Shown in pieces: positions 54,551 through 64,000 of a stretch of 64,000 nt of DNA. Positions within the stretch are counted from its first letter, which is position 1, and every line of letters begins with the position of its first letter. The DNA comes from Massospora cicadina (lineage: Eukaryota; Entomophthoromycota; Entomophthoromycetes; Entomophthorales; Entomophthoraceae). Position numbers and translations under genes: made by a program. The stretch covers positions 310,001 to 374,000 of the forward strand of contig JAKSZP010007892.1 in NCBI GenBank assembly GCA_022478985.1. Reading direction: 5' to 3'. The notes beneath the pieces are model-generated. The model was not told the DNA's origin. It did not search any database and worked only from the letters and a program-made list of their open reading frames with translations.

Positions 54551-55141
54551 TGTTATTATATTAATGATAGGGTTAATATTCGCTATAAGAGTTGCACAGG
54601 TTTGATCCCACTCAGCAAAGGATGAATAATATGGAGACTGTTGGTCCATGGAACGAATTAAATAAATTTTATATAAATTAAAAGAATTAGCTTTGACCTC
54701 ACCACTTTATTTTATTTATTATAATTAGCAGATTCTGACTTCTCAGAATCCCTGCTTCTTCTTACCAAAAACCTCCCCCGTCTAGTCTTCTTGTCAAGCT
54801 TATATATTCACGACTTCAGTCAATTTTGACCATTTTGCTTAGGCTATTCTTTTCCGCTGTATCCTCATTGGTTCATCCTCATAACTTAGAAGCTCCGGAA
54901 GAGTTTATTATTCTTAAATTCGCTATTTCTTTAGTTCTAGGCGATTAAATAAATATTTTTCATGAGTCAACATCACCTTATTGCCTTATCTGGAGGCGAT
55001 CCAATAACTATCCTTCCAGGCTCAGTATTGCCTTATTTTAAGGCGCTCAAATATTTGTTTTTTCTAAATTATCATTGACAGATTTTAGCCAATCCCTACA
55101 GCTATTTGGGGCTTGTTGTCCAGTTATATCAGATTTTAACA
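54551..55141 (-). repeat. GyD 5' LTR
   Basis: 591 bp, the same length as the 3' LTR. It ends TTAACA at 55141, and the TSD ATTTA follows. Confidence 0.93.
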
Positions 55142-55720
55142 ATTTATGTTATGAGATCTTGTCTAGCCCTAAGTTGTAAAACTTAGGGCTATGAGGGTCG
55201 CCCTGTTTTAAACTGCGCTGTTGGATAATGGGGTCAGTAACAAGCCATGGCCACAAATGGCCATAGTCGCTGACTTAGTTGAAAGCTTCAACCAATTAAA
55301 AAATGCGGTGGAAGGAAGAAAATTCTAAGAATTTCCCTTAGATAACTCCAATGCACATGATTGTATTCTTTTTATTGATCCAAGGTGCTTAAGGCACCTT
55401 CTAACCTGTGCTGGCACACGTTGACAACAGTATGGATGTTGTCTAATATACTGAAGTTGGTAAAAAGCCCATATAATTGCATGATATGTCTGTTTGAGCA
55501 ATCTTACCTAGACACTTTGATAGTATCTTGGTCATTATTTTATAAATCGCGTTGGTGAGGGAATTTGGGCACCAGTTGACCAGATAATTAGAATCGCCCT
55601 TTTTAAATAAGGTGACCACAAAAGCTTCTACCCCGCCAGTCTGCAGGTGAGTTTTCGGAGGCTTTATTGATGGAGGCTTCAAGTAAAGGGGTAATTAAAT
55701 TGAAAGTGTGCCCAATAGAA
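55142..55720 (-). pseudogene. LineB reverse transcriptase, N-terminal part
   Basis: The frame 55682-55443 on the - strand shows VVTLFKKGDSNYLVNW, then IYKIMTKILSKCLGKI and YMGFLPTSVY, matching VITLFKKGDKLELANL and FGLIPGRSI in LineA. Further down, LKQGDPHSPKFYNLGLDK (about 55200) is the QGDPLSP block. GyD cuts in right after it. Confidence 0.85.
55164..55191. repeat. Perfect hairpin, 12-bp stem
   Basis: TAGCCCTAAGTT-GTAA-AACTTAGGGCTA, with a 4-base loop. It lies in LineB next to the GyD insertion point, within the RT block region. It may be a chance local inversion. No function is known. Confidence 0.8.
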
Positions 55721-56299
55721 CTCATAAGTAATGCCATCTAGACCAGGGCTCTTGTGTTGAGGCGATCTGTGTACAGCATCTTAAAGTTCCTCAATAGATA
55801 CAACACTAACTAGACTAGATAAGCTAAGAGGAGAATGGATTCTATTCTAAATAAAAAATTTTGTGTACTCTGATTCACAGAAATCTTCTTGATAAAGGTG
55901 GTGTGATATTGGTAACTGTGTCAGACACCTCACTGGAAGAGGAAACAATTTCACCTGTTCTAGTTTAAACCTGGGTACAAAAAACCTTGTTTTTGTGCAG
56001 TAAAGCGGTGCAAAGAGTACCTTGTTGATATATCTTCTTATGTAATTTGTGATGCGCCACCCAAGATGCCTAAATGGTTTGGTGTGCAATATCTATCTCT
56101 TGAAAGCAAGGAGTTGTAGCAACTCATTACAAGTCCATGCTTGGCTGTATCCCTTGCAAGGAACGTTTCTTTACAGATGGGCAAAAGAACGCTGAAGGTA
56201 GATAGCTGCTGCTGTAGATGCGTGATGCTACGACATGGCAATCCACTTTTATAGCAGCAGTGATGTGTTGTTTCATCAGAATCCATGTTACTAAGGGAT

Positions 56300-57170
56300 C
56301 TACATCAATTGGGAACACCATATGAGGTAAAGATGCTTGTTGTTTCATCCAATGAGAACTTCTCACTGGCAGATGTATCAATACTTACCTTATTCCAGCT
56401 GGTTGAGTGAGCGGTTGGCCAAGAGCAGCCAGGATGTTTCACTAATCGGTGGTCTAAAACCCGCACTACTGTAGGTTCAAACCTGAAGATTCTTGGCACT
56501 AAATGCAAGAGGGGAGAATGTAGTCAATGAAGGTCATAGAAAATAATGTACCCTGCTGTATATGTGGCCATGTCATATGAGTAACCCCAGAAAATTCACT
56601 GAGGAGGTAATCATATTAACCCCTGTGTGATATGAGTACTAAAAATTCAATATTTTCCAGGTGGGTATTAAGAGGTTAGTGACAAACGGTCAGTTGCAGC
56701 ATCTGACCAAAAGTTGAAATCGCCCAAAAGAAAGGTGAACTTTTGGAGAGCAATTTTGGAAACTCTCAGGAGAAAATCAATGCAGTCAGATAAACTATTG
56801 CGTGCTTATATGTTAAGGAGAGTAAAGAACTCGTTATTCCATCAGAATGCTACAGCTAGTGCCCGTTCTGCTAAAAATACAGGTTTTAACCACACTCAGT
56901 CCTTTGGTAGGGCATATAATGAACCCATAGTAACGAGACCAAATGGAGCTCATAGAAAGAGGAGCTTTTGGTTACTTTTCTTCCTCTCCTGCCAAAAAAG
57001 TGTTTCTTGAATCCCCAATATTTCAACAGGATGGTTGCACAAGGAATTAAGTTTCTTAGCTTGGGATGCAGAAGCCCTGAAACCTGCAACGTTTTCACCT
57101 CTATTTTCAGATGGAAACCTAGGCTGCTCTATAGTGGTGAGTTGGGTTTTAGACCCAGCCGTGCCCATAT
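56300..57170 (-). pseudogene. LineB endonuclease domain
   Basis: The - strand near 57110-56990 reads NVAGFRASASQAKKLNSLC and then HPVEILGIQETLFWQE, with the catalytic glutamate in QET. It aligns with the decayed LineA start (AS-AKKL ... ILAI-EAH). Downstream the frame is broken. The region 56508-56305 is open but only weakly endonuclease-like. The D-x-N block was not found. Confidence 0.75.
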
Positions 57171-57240
57171 GACCATCTTAGCTTCAAGTGAGTGGATGGT
57201 TAATAGAATTAAACCCTCTATTAGAGGGTGACGTCATTTT

Positions 57241-58919
57241 TTGGAACTTGAGGGAGGCTTAGAACCAAACTCAGTGTAACCTTTAAAACAGTCTGGTTTT
57301 ATAAAAGGTTTAATATTAGAATAAGCTTGGTCTGTTGCATCATTTTCATATTAATTGAGTGATATATCAGACAGATTAGGATCAAATGCAGCTGAGTATT
57401 TCTCAGTACAATCTGCTACCTTAGAAATTGTTGAGTTCAAATCTCACTAAAGTATTCAGCCTGCAGTTTGGGAGATATACTAATTCTGATTACAACAAAA
57501 TTAAATATCAATGAGTTCAACTACCATGCATGGGGATAAAAGTATTCATTAAATCCAAGTAAATGAAATAAGTATAGATATTGAGAGTGGAAGATTGATA
57601 AACATGATTTAATCTACATTATTGATCTTAAGATAACAATCTAGTTGAATTGACATATACTTTACTTTAATTTAAATGTTAGAAATCTTCCTTCCAATAA
57701 GTATAATTTCATGCACTTTCTATATTAAAAATAAATCTTTTTCATAGCATTACAGTTATAACTTTAGTTTTAAGTAATCTAAGTGGATATTTGTTTGTCA
57801 AATAACGAAACTTCTCTTACCTGATAGCAAGTATAAAAAAGCTTCAGTCATATAGTTTGGATATTCTCATTTATTAAAAAAAGCATATTCACTGCATTGT
57901 TCTGAGATTATTGCTGCTCCACCAGTATTATTTTTTTACAACTCTTGCCTAGCATTTTAAAAATGTAATTTGAAGTTAAGCAATTTGTTCAATTAACTTA
58001 AAATCGTGATAGTGGTGATCTTTCTAGAGCTTTACCAGTTGTTTAGAGACAACGAGTGCAGTAGCAAGTGAAAAAGTGGGGACAACAACAAAGTTTTATA
58101 TAACACGTTAAGACAAAGGGATGTAGCTCCTCCAAGATTAGAATGGATACCTGACCCAAAATGGGAACTAAGTACAATCTCTAACATGGTTGGTAAAATG
58201 TCTTATTTCAGCCTTGGATATTCAACATGCAAATAACTGAGGATTAGGACTACCAGTAAGAATGCATGCTAAAGAAGATTGAGAAGCATGACTGTTGAGA
58301 GTTTCATTTTCAATAATAGGTAACTATATTAGTATGACAGGCCAAACAGTATGAAGACTGCTGGCCCTTGCTCTTCACCATCATTGGTGACCTTTCCCTA
58401 TAAATTCGCAGGTCAATTTACCAAACCAACAGACTAAAAACTTCTCCTTCTGAGGCTTAATCACTCGTTATATCTCAGAGGTCCTCTCCTGGGACTTGTC
58501 CAACAAATGTGGTTCAGCGGCCTCTATTGACTACCTTTAAAGTTTCTCCCCTTCAGTCCTTTCATTTCTTCATTGTTGCTGCTAGTTGCTAAAGTTCATG
58601 TGGGGTTTCCATCTAGGTCAAGGTTCAAAGTTGGTTGCGCTGACCACTCCAGGTGTTTTATCCCAGCATCTAAACTTTGAGGAACTCCAGTCCTACCTCT
58701 ACAATCTAAGCTAACCTCTTTTAGCTAAGAACTTAATAAAGGAAGGTACAAAAGATTAGATTTTTATTGAGAGGGAGATCAAACTATTTGTAGGCATTTC
58801 TTACCTGTCTGCATCATTGACATTTATTGCCAGCATCGTCAGCACTCATGGGATATTCTCCCTTCTTACCATTTTTCAGCACTTTTACTGGCGATACTCA
58901 TTATCCTTGAATGTCCAAT
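57241..58919. other. Unassigned degenerate DNA
   Basis: No gene, LTR end or tail motif was found. The ORF1 of LineB would be expected here on the - strand, but no CCHC knuckle is visible. Near 57360-57430 a tRNA-like box B (GAGTTCAAATCTC) follows a weak box A-like stretch. Confidence 0.35.
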
Positions 58920-58965
58920 TATGAAATCCTCAATTATTTGTAATCTGAATTATTTGAATATATCA

Positions 58966-59290
58966 ACATCCTTGGCATAAGTCATCAGTGCCAAATTTAA
59001 CCAAAATGCTGTCAGAGATTATTTCCAAAACTCTCATGAAGTTAAAATAGTGTTTCAACATATTTAATAGATATTAATTGTCTTGAAATCCTCGGCTTTA
59101 AGTCACCAGCATTAAATTGACTAGAACTCTATCAGGATTTTTTCCCAATACTCTTGACATCAAATGTAAGCAATTTGCTGTCTTATTGATAAAATTAACT
59201 ATCTTGACATCCTTGGCCTCAGTCGCCCAGTGTTGACCCACCAATTCCCTATCAGGGACAATCCCCAATACTTTCTGATCCTGCAGATCA
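58966..59290. repeat. Three-unit tandem repeat, ~120-bp period
   Basis: Units start at about 58966 (CATCCTTGGCATAAGTCATC), 59086 (AATCCTCGGCTTTAAGTCAC) and 59207 (CATCCTTGGCCTCAGTCGCC). Each is followed by a TATCAGGGA-type block and a CCCAATACT-type block. Units differ at many positions, so the array is old. Confidence 0.8.
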
Positions 59291-60059
59291 AGACAGCTCA
59301 ACCCAACCAAATGAGGAGAACAAATTGGGTTTATTATCAATAAATGTATACCAAAATTAGCATGCTAATTAAAATACCTCAATTAACTATTACACTAATT
59401 TTGTTATTATGTGAGGAATAACACTTGGTTAAACAAACCAACAATGATTTATCAGAAAATTTAATGAAAAGAGATATATAAAAAATTTAGGCCACCCCTG
59501 GCTAAATCATCATCAACAAATACAGGATTTTTATAACAGGAACTTATATGTGTTTATGTAAGCTTGATTAAATCTTAAGGTTTTGTTACTGAGCAACGGA
59601 GAATGAGTTTAGTAAATACTGTTTTTTACAAGCTGGGATTAATGATATTTGTGGAGGAGAATCAAGATCTTTGTGGATGATTACAGGGACTTGAAGATCT
59701 GGTATATAGTATGATGAGTCACCTCTAAGAGCTGAGAATAATGTATGATTTAAGATGGTGATTGGAGCAGTGGGAGGAATACACAGTTATTTAGATTAGA
59801 GGGAGTCAATATTGCCCAACTAATGGTACTAGGCCTATACCATAACATGGTGGGAGCATACTTAACCTCATTCAAAGCAATTCCACTGTTTTTATTGAGC
59901 TAGTGAGTAGACTTTTATAATGTACAAGAGGACACTTTCCTTAAACTCTACTTAAAAAAGATGTATACTCCAGGAGAAGGGACCATCTCTTGTTTCCTGA
60001 AAATGTATAAAAATGGAATGTATAGTGCTAGTTTTTAACAAAAGCCTGTCACATTTATG

Positions 60060-60430
60060 TATCTATGAGTTTAAAAACTCAAGGAGTCTTGGGCTCAAGT
60101 TTAAGAGCTGGAATGTTATGGCCAAAAATTTGGGGCATTTCTGATTGATGAGTTTGGTAGCAATCAAGACAGTCAAAATATGAAAAAAAGTTCATGAGTA
60201 TAAGATGAAAAAAGGTGAAAATTTAGGCAACTATGCTATGAGGTTTTACCTAAAAACTTGGCAATAATGGACCACTAAAGCATTGGAACTGACTACTGCA
60301 AAAACTGTGTTGTTGAGCTCATTAGAGGCACATTCATAATTTCTGATGCATATGACTTAAGCTGTAAAGTCAAATACAACCTTAAAAGCCTTGAAAGAAG
60401 CAGTGATGGCTGTGAAGGTGCTTATTAGCA
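60060..60430 (+). pseudogene. Orphan gypsy gag remnant
   Basis: The + strand frames read SWNVMAKNLG, FLIDEFGSNQDSQNMKK and KGENLGNYAMRFYLKTWQ, then ALKEAVMAVKV. They follow GyC gag (TWAEVKHALMDEFGSKQ ... LKEGESILSFVECFYSKA ... IKEALLAVV) in order and spacing. No LTR, protease or RT was found nearby, so it is a fragment of a further gypsy element. Confidence 0.65.
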
Positions 60431-62270
60431 GGAAGCATGACTTCTGAGCCAGGTGCCTTGAAAACCTGCCAAACTGTATTTATAGCATGAGGACGTAAGG
60501 AATCAAACAATACAAAATAAAGTACTATAAATAAATGAAGTAAAGACTTCCAAACCTACAAGAGTGAGATGCTATGCTTGTTGTAAGTCTTGGGGAGTGT
60601 CCTCCCCATTTGGATCGGGTGGTGTTCCATTTCCCATCCAAAAAGGGGAAGAAGGCTGGCGTCCCCCTCATCACCCAAGGCGATCTCTTTCATATGGTGG
60701 ATGAGCGTTGAGTGATGACGTACCCCTTGAGGATTCCACCCCCAACCCCAGTTCTTACGTCTGAAATATTAAAAGGGCGAATTAGGGAATCTGTAGCGAG
60801 TTGGCAATGTGTCAGCACCTGCTTGGGGAAAAGGGGTCGAGTATTAACAATAGCAAATCTTTGATGTTAACAGTTGATAATTGCAAATTCTCAGCAGCAA
60901 AGCCCGATGGGTTCATATTTAAAGACAAAAAAGTATTAAATGTCAAGTTATCAAATGTACAAATGTCAAAAACACCTTTCTCTCTTTAAGCTCATCTTTT
61001 ATTCAAAGTGACCAGAATAATACTATAGAGAAAAATTCCACCTGCTAGTGAGCTACTGCATCTATAGAGCATTAACATACATCCAACCAACCTAGTGCAA
61101 GTAGGTCCTTCAGCCCAACTGTGCCAATCACAAAGAAGCGGACAGCTTACTTATACCCAATATGCCATTGATTAAAAATTATGCCAAGATGGACAAAGCA
61201 ACATCTAGACGACTTCCCACAGAAAAAGCACAAAACTAATTGGCAACAATACCTGCTTGACAAAAAAATGAATCAGTGACAACCTGCACAATCAAAAAGT
61301 CCTCAAATAAACTCTTTAACCCAGTAATAAGTGCAGAAAATCAACGACTTATACAGGATCAGTTACTGCCAGAAACCCTACAATTGCTGATACCCTTGGG
61401 ACAAGCAAAGCAATACCAAGAACAGCGGTTTCAAGGATATTCCCCACCAACCCTCAACCTGGGGATGGAACCAGGGTCCTACAGGAAAAAATTTTGCAAA
61501 AAATCCTGACAAAGTTTTTGTTGGATCAGAGTCCAAATCTGACTCAACTAGCGAGAGTCAAGGGCCCAAATAATCAGAGCAATACCACAAAATATTTTTG
61601 GTCAGGTCAGAGAAATCCCAAAACAATATTTGATTCAAACGCCAAATTAAAACAAGTGGAGCATATCTGATAAAGGTCATTAAGTGGAGGGACGAATCCT
61701 GAACAAAGTTGAGTTGAAAAACTGAGCAAACCATTGGGTAAAATCCCCAACAAATTCCAGTCAAAATTGGAAGGCAAACCACACCCAAAATCAATCCACA
61801 AGTCCAAGAGAATCTTTGGGGACCATCTTCAACAGGGATGGGGGAGTGTCAGGAACTAATCTTAAGGATTGGATGCCTGGGAAAGTTCTAAAAAAACTAA
61901 AGATGTAGCTGGAAGGAGCCTAAGCCCCTACCATAAACAAGTTGTTGACACAAGCTCCAGTTAAATACGCCCCCATTCAGAAGGATATGTTAGCACATCA
62001 TGGTGTGTCCTATCACAATATTAGTAATGGGAGACACTGCAATTCCTGTACTCAATGGCAACATAGTTGATCTCAAAAAGTATCACACCCACCATTGCAG
62101 CCATCTGTCAGGACCGTAAGTTCTCTTCTGGGGCCACCAAGCGCTGGCTCAACACCAAAATATCACTTGACATGGCATGTTTTTCAAATCATTGCAGATC
62201 CAAACTGAGGTCGCCTTTTTTTAGCACTAGTATTGCCCAAACTAAAAGGGGGAGCTGCCACACACCTTTA
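60431..62270. other. Unassigned degenerate DNA
   Basis: No domain was recognised. On the - strand at about 61480-61450 there is a box B-like GGTTCCATCCCC, with no convincing box A at the right distance. GC content rises at 60590-60780 without a readable frame. Confidence 0.3.
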
Positions 62271-62273
62271 TTT

Positions 62274-64000
62274 TAAAATGAGCCGAATAAAGGTATTATA
62301 AGAAATAAAAAAATCCTACTAAAGCCCCTAAGTTATCAGCCTAGGAAGCCATATCAGAAGGTGAGAAAGCTTTGGGGAAACTTTTGTCTGGCGCCCGCTT
62401 AAGCTGGTGGACCATGGCGGACAGCATAGGGATTGAGGAATTAGTGACATGAGGCATAAGGAGGTATAATTGTGGGTTTTCTTTGTTAATGAGGCTGGCA
62501 GTGTCCATCGCCTCAACGTAATGAGCAAGTTGATGCTCAGTAAAAGTGATAAGAGCAGGCACACAAGTGAAAGACTTGATACGCTGGCAGGTTTGGAGAT
62601 TATTGGGGTCAAAAGGAGAGGTTCTTGTTGCATTGATGCAGGCACGGATTACTCCAAAAATGAGCTCCACAATTTTTATTTCGCATCCTCATTAAAATCA
62701 CGGTGGAAATTTGGGATGGGAATACCCTCAACAAGGAGTTCCATCGCCCCATGAAGGTGTTGGTAGAGTAGGGTGTTGGCAGGAGCAGCTGCTGCTTCTA
62801 CCACCATTTTATTAATATTTTTATATTCAGGGAATCCGTTTTTAGATAGAAAATGGTGGGGATGTGTGTTAGAAGGATTTACAAAAAATTCCTCCAAGGC
62901 GAAATTGGGCTTAACAATGTAAGGCCAATCCATATCATCAATCCATTTTAGCGCTTCAAATGGATTTAAATCAGGTAATGCTGGGCCAGCCACTGGAGTC
63001 AGTGCAGTGGCAGATCCTGATTGTTTGCAAACAGTTGACCATGGCAGCTCAGCCAAAACTGTCTCAGCCATTGGATTGGGATTCCATAATTACAACAAAT
63101 GTTTAAAAAATTTAAATTTTGATTGGCTGCTGCTTTGGAATCAGTGCTAGAATTAGCTGAGGTAGTGGGTGGGAGGATCACGCCCCACTCAAAAAATTTG
63201 GTTGAGGCAGCAGCTAGACTGATGTCAGAAGGAGGGGTGGCGAAAGCAGCAGAGGTGGAAGCTTCAGGGCACTTGCGCTTCAAATGATTCAATTCAAAGC
63301 ATAAGGGGCATATAGCACTGCCATCCTTGACATGTGCCAAAAAAGGTGATCAGGTGCGGATCTGATCACCATTTGGGGGGGGGGGGGTAATTGCAAGGTG
63401 GGTGTCACAATGGAAAGGGTAGATCATTGCAAAGGCGCGAGGCCCTGCCAAATGACCTGCCCCATTGGGAACCACAAACTGCAAGATGGGGTCTGTGCCA
63501 TAAATGGACAAACCCTCTGTCAGCTTGTGGTGAAGGCTTTTAAGGGGAGAGATTATGGCAACCTGGCAAACTGGACCACCAAAGTGGCCTCATCCAGGAG
63601 CTATGTGTGAACAGTGGGAATTGGTATGTTTTTATAAATAATTAACAGCTTAGATGCTGCAGCTGCATCAGCCTCAGATCAAAATATGAGGTCGAAATAG
63701 CCCTTAAAGGGGCGAAAGTCAATATATCTGGCAGGTTTGAAAACCACCATGGCCATCTTGATGATGGCCTCACTTGCATATAGGAAAAGATTCCCATATC
63801 TGACCCAGAGGCCAAAATGCGGGTTGCTTTGAGGGAGCCCCAAAGGGCTCTGTAGCACCACCTGCGAGCTTTTGAGATGGTTTGCTAAGTCCTGAGGTGG
63901 GATGTAACGCCCGGTGGCATTGGGAGGGCTATCAGAGCCAGCCCAGATGCACTTCAGCGGTGGCTTAAGGACGCCAGAAGGCGGTGCACCACCACCCCAA
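62274..64000 (-). mobile_element. H5: ORF1-only retroposon, cut by the window end
   Basis: The - strand copy has a tail-like end at 62293-62274 (complement CCTTTATTCGGCTCATTTTA), a weak match to the family tail, then AAATAAA. Its 5' end is beyond 64000. A 1.9-kb copy would end near 64190, so little is missing. It holds long pieces of the ORF1-type gene and no RT or endonuclease in the visible part. The TSD could not be checked. Confidence 0.75.
62341..63861 (-). pseudogene. H5 ORF1-type protein
   Basis: The frame 63861-63679 carries LWVRYGNLFLYASEAIIKMA and YIDFRPFKGYFDLIF. The frame 63340-62999 carries the knuckle CPLCFELNHLKRKC (C-x2-C-x4-H-x4-C). The frame 63071-62676 carries NPFEALKWIDDMDW, as NPWDLLDETDE in H2. 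The frame 62670-62341 carries the C-terminal domain. A run of 13 G near 63375-63387, between the middle domain and the knuckle, is one likely frameshift site. This is the second-best preserved member. Confidence 0.78.

Larger units (their letters stand above)
48454..55141 (-). mobile_element. GyD: Ty3/gypsy element in LineB
   Basis: The 6688-bp element has LTRs at 48454-49044 and 54551-55141, both 591 bp, starting TGTTATTA and ending CAACA/TAACA. The TSD is ATTTA at 48449-48453 and 55142-55146. On the - strand the order is PBS, gag with a knuckle, protease, RT, RNase H and integrase. It inserted in the RT gene of LineB just before its FADD region. Its genes are more decayed than those of GyC. 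Confidence 0.94.
39068..57240 (-). mobile_element. LineB: LINE split by GyC and GyD
   Basis: The element reads on the - strand: endonuclease and first RT blocks at 57170-55142, the middle of RT at 48448-47675, and the C-terminal domain at 40002-39200. A tail-like end lies at 39093-39074 (complement CCCATGACTCTCCTACCATA, then AATAAAAA). Removing GyC and GyD leaves about 3.8 kb. The frames rejoin at both insertion points. No ORF1 or CCHC knuckle was found upstream of 57240, so the 5' end may be truncated. No TSD could be fixed. It is related to LineA in all domains. Confidence 0.85.

Noticed and set aside
57360..57430. Second or third SINE (box B-like GAGTTCAAATCTC)
   Set aside because: Box A is poor, no TSD was found, and there is no shared 3' tail.
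61440..61500. SINE-like box B GGTTCCATCCCC on the - strand
   Set aside because: No box A at a suitable distance, no tail and no TSD.
63370..63392. G-quadruplex or regulatory G tract
   Set aside because: A single run of 13 G in a decayed ORF; it looks like a homopolymer slip that shifted the frame.

Overview
The window is eukaryotic nuclear DNA made almost entirely of retroelements. It is AT-rich, has no operon-like gene packing, and I can support no host gene in it. Chromovirus-type and other Ty3/gypsy elements, CCHC-ORF1 LINEs and possible CpA-to-TpA decay fit a fungus with a repeat-swollen genome. This is a suspicion only; the species cannot be read from the sequence.

Layout. (1) 1-16690: a large degenerate gypsy element (GyA, +), broken by an ORF1-only retroposon (H1, itself holding a solo LTR) and, in its 3' LTR, by a near-complete LINE (LineA, 11117-16314) with an 18-bp target-site duplication (TSD). 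(2) 16691-23640: two more ORF1-only retroposons (H2 +, H3 -), a ~53-bp minisatellite with hairpin cores, and a 131-bp tRNA-headed SINE. (3) 23640-37220: a nest. A ~110-bp satellite holds ORF1-only copy H4, which holds a chromodomain-type gypsy element (GyB, TSD GTACC), which holds a small non-autonomous LTR element (N1, TSD CATGC). Solo LTR S2 sits beside H4. (4) 37221-57240: a second LINE (LineB, -), split by two gypsy elements, GyC (TSD CAGTG, with solo LTR S3 inside) and GyD (TSD ATTTA). (5) 57240-64000: degenerate DNA with a ~120-bp tandem repeat, an orphan gag remnant, and a fifth ORF1-only copy (H5) running off the end.

How the parts may work together. The main result is a three-tier non-LTR system. 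The LINEs encode ORF1, endonuclease and reverse transcriptase. The H elements are a discrete family of about 1.9 kb (1896, 1916, 1941 and 1947 bp once later insertions are removed), each with a TSD, encoding only an ORF1-type RNA-binding protein with an extra C-terminal domain. The SINE encodes nothing. All three end in versions of the same ~30-nt 3' tail (CCCCTGGTCGGCTTACCTC then A/T-rich), the classic mark of recognition by one LINE reverse transcriptase. The H elements resemble the half-LINEs (HAL1) of mammals. In parallel, GyA, GyC, GyD and N1 share a tRNA primer-binding site of type TGGTGCTCACTACAGG, so N1 may be driven by that gypsy group and not by its host element GyB.

All pol genes are broken by stops and frameshifts. 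Several diagnosable stops are CAA/CAG to TAA/TAG changes. The longest uninterrupted frame with retroelement context on its own strand is a 235-codon ORF of unknown function inside N1.
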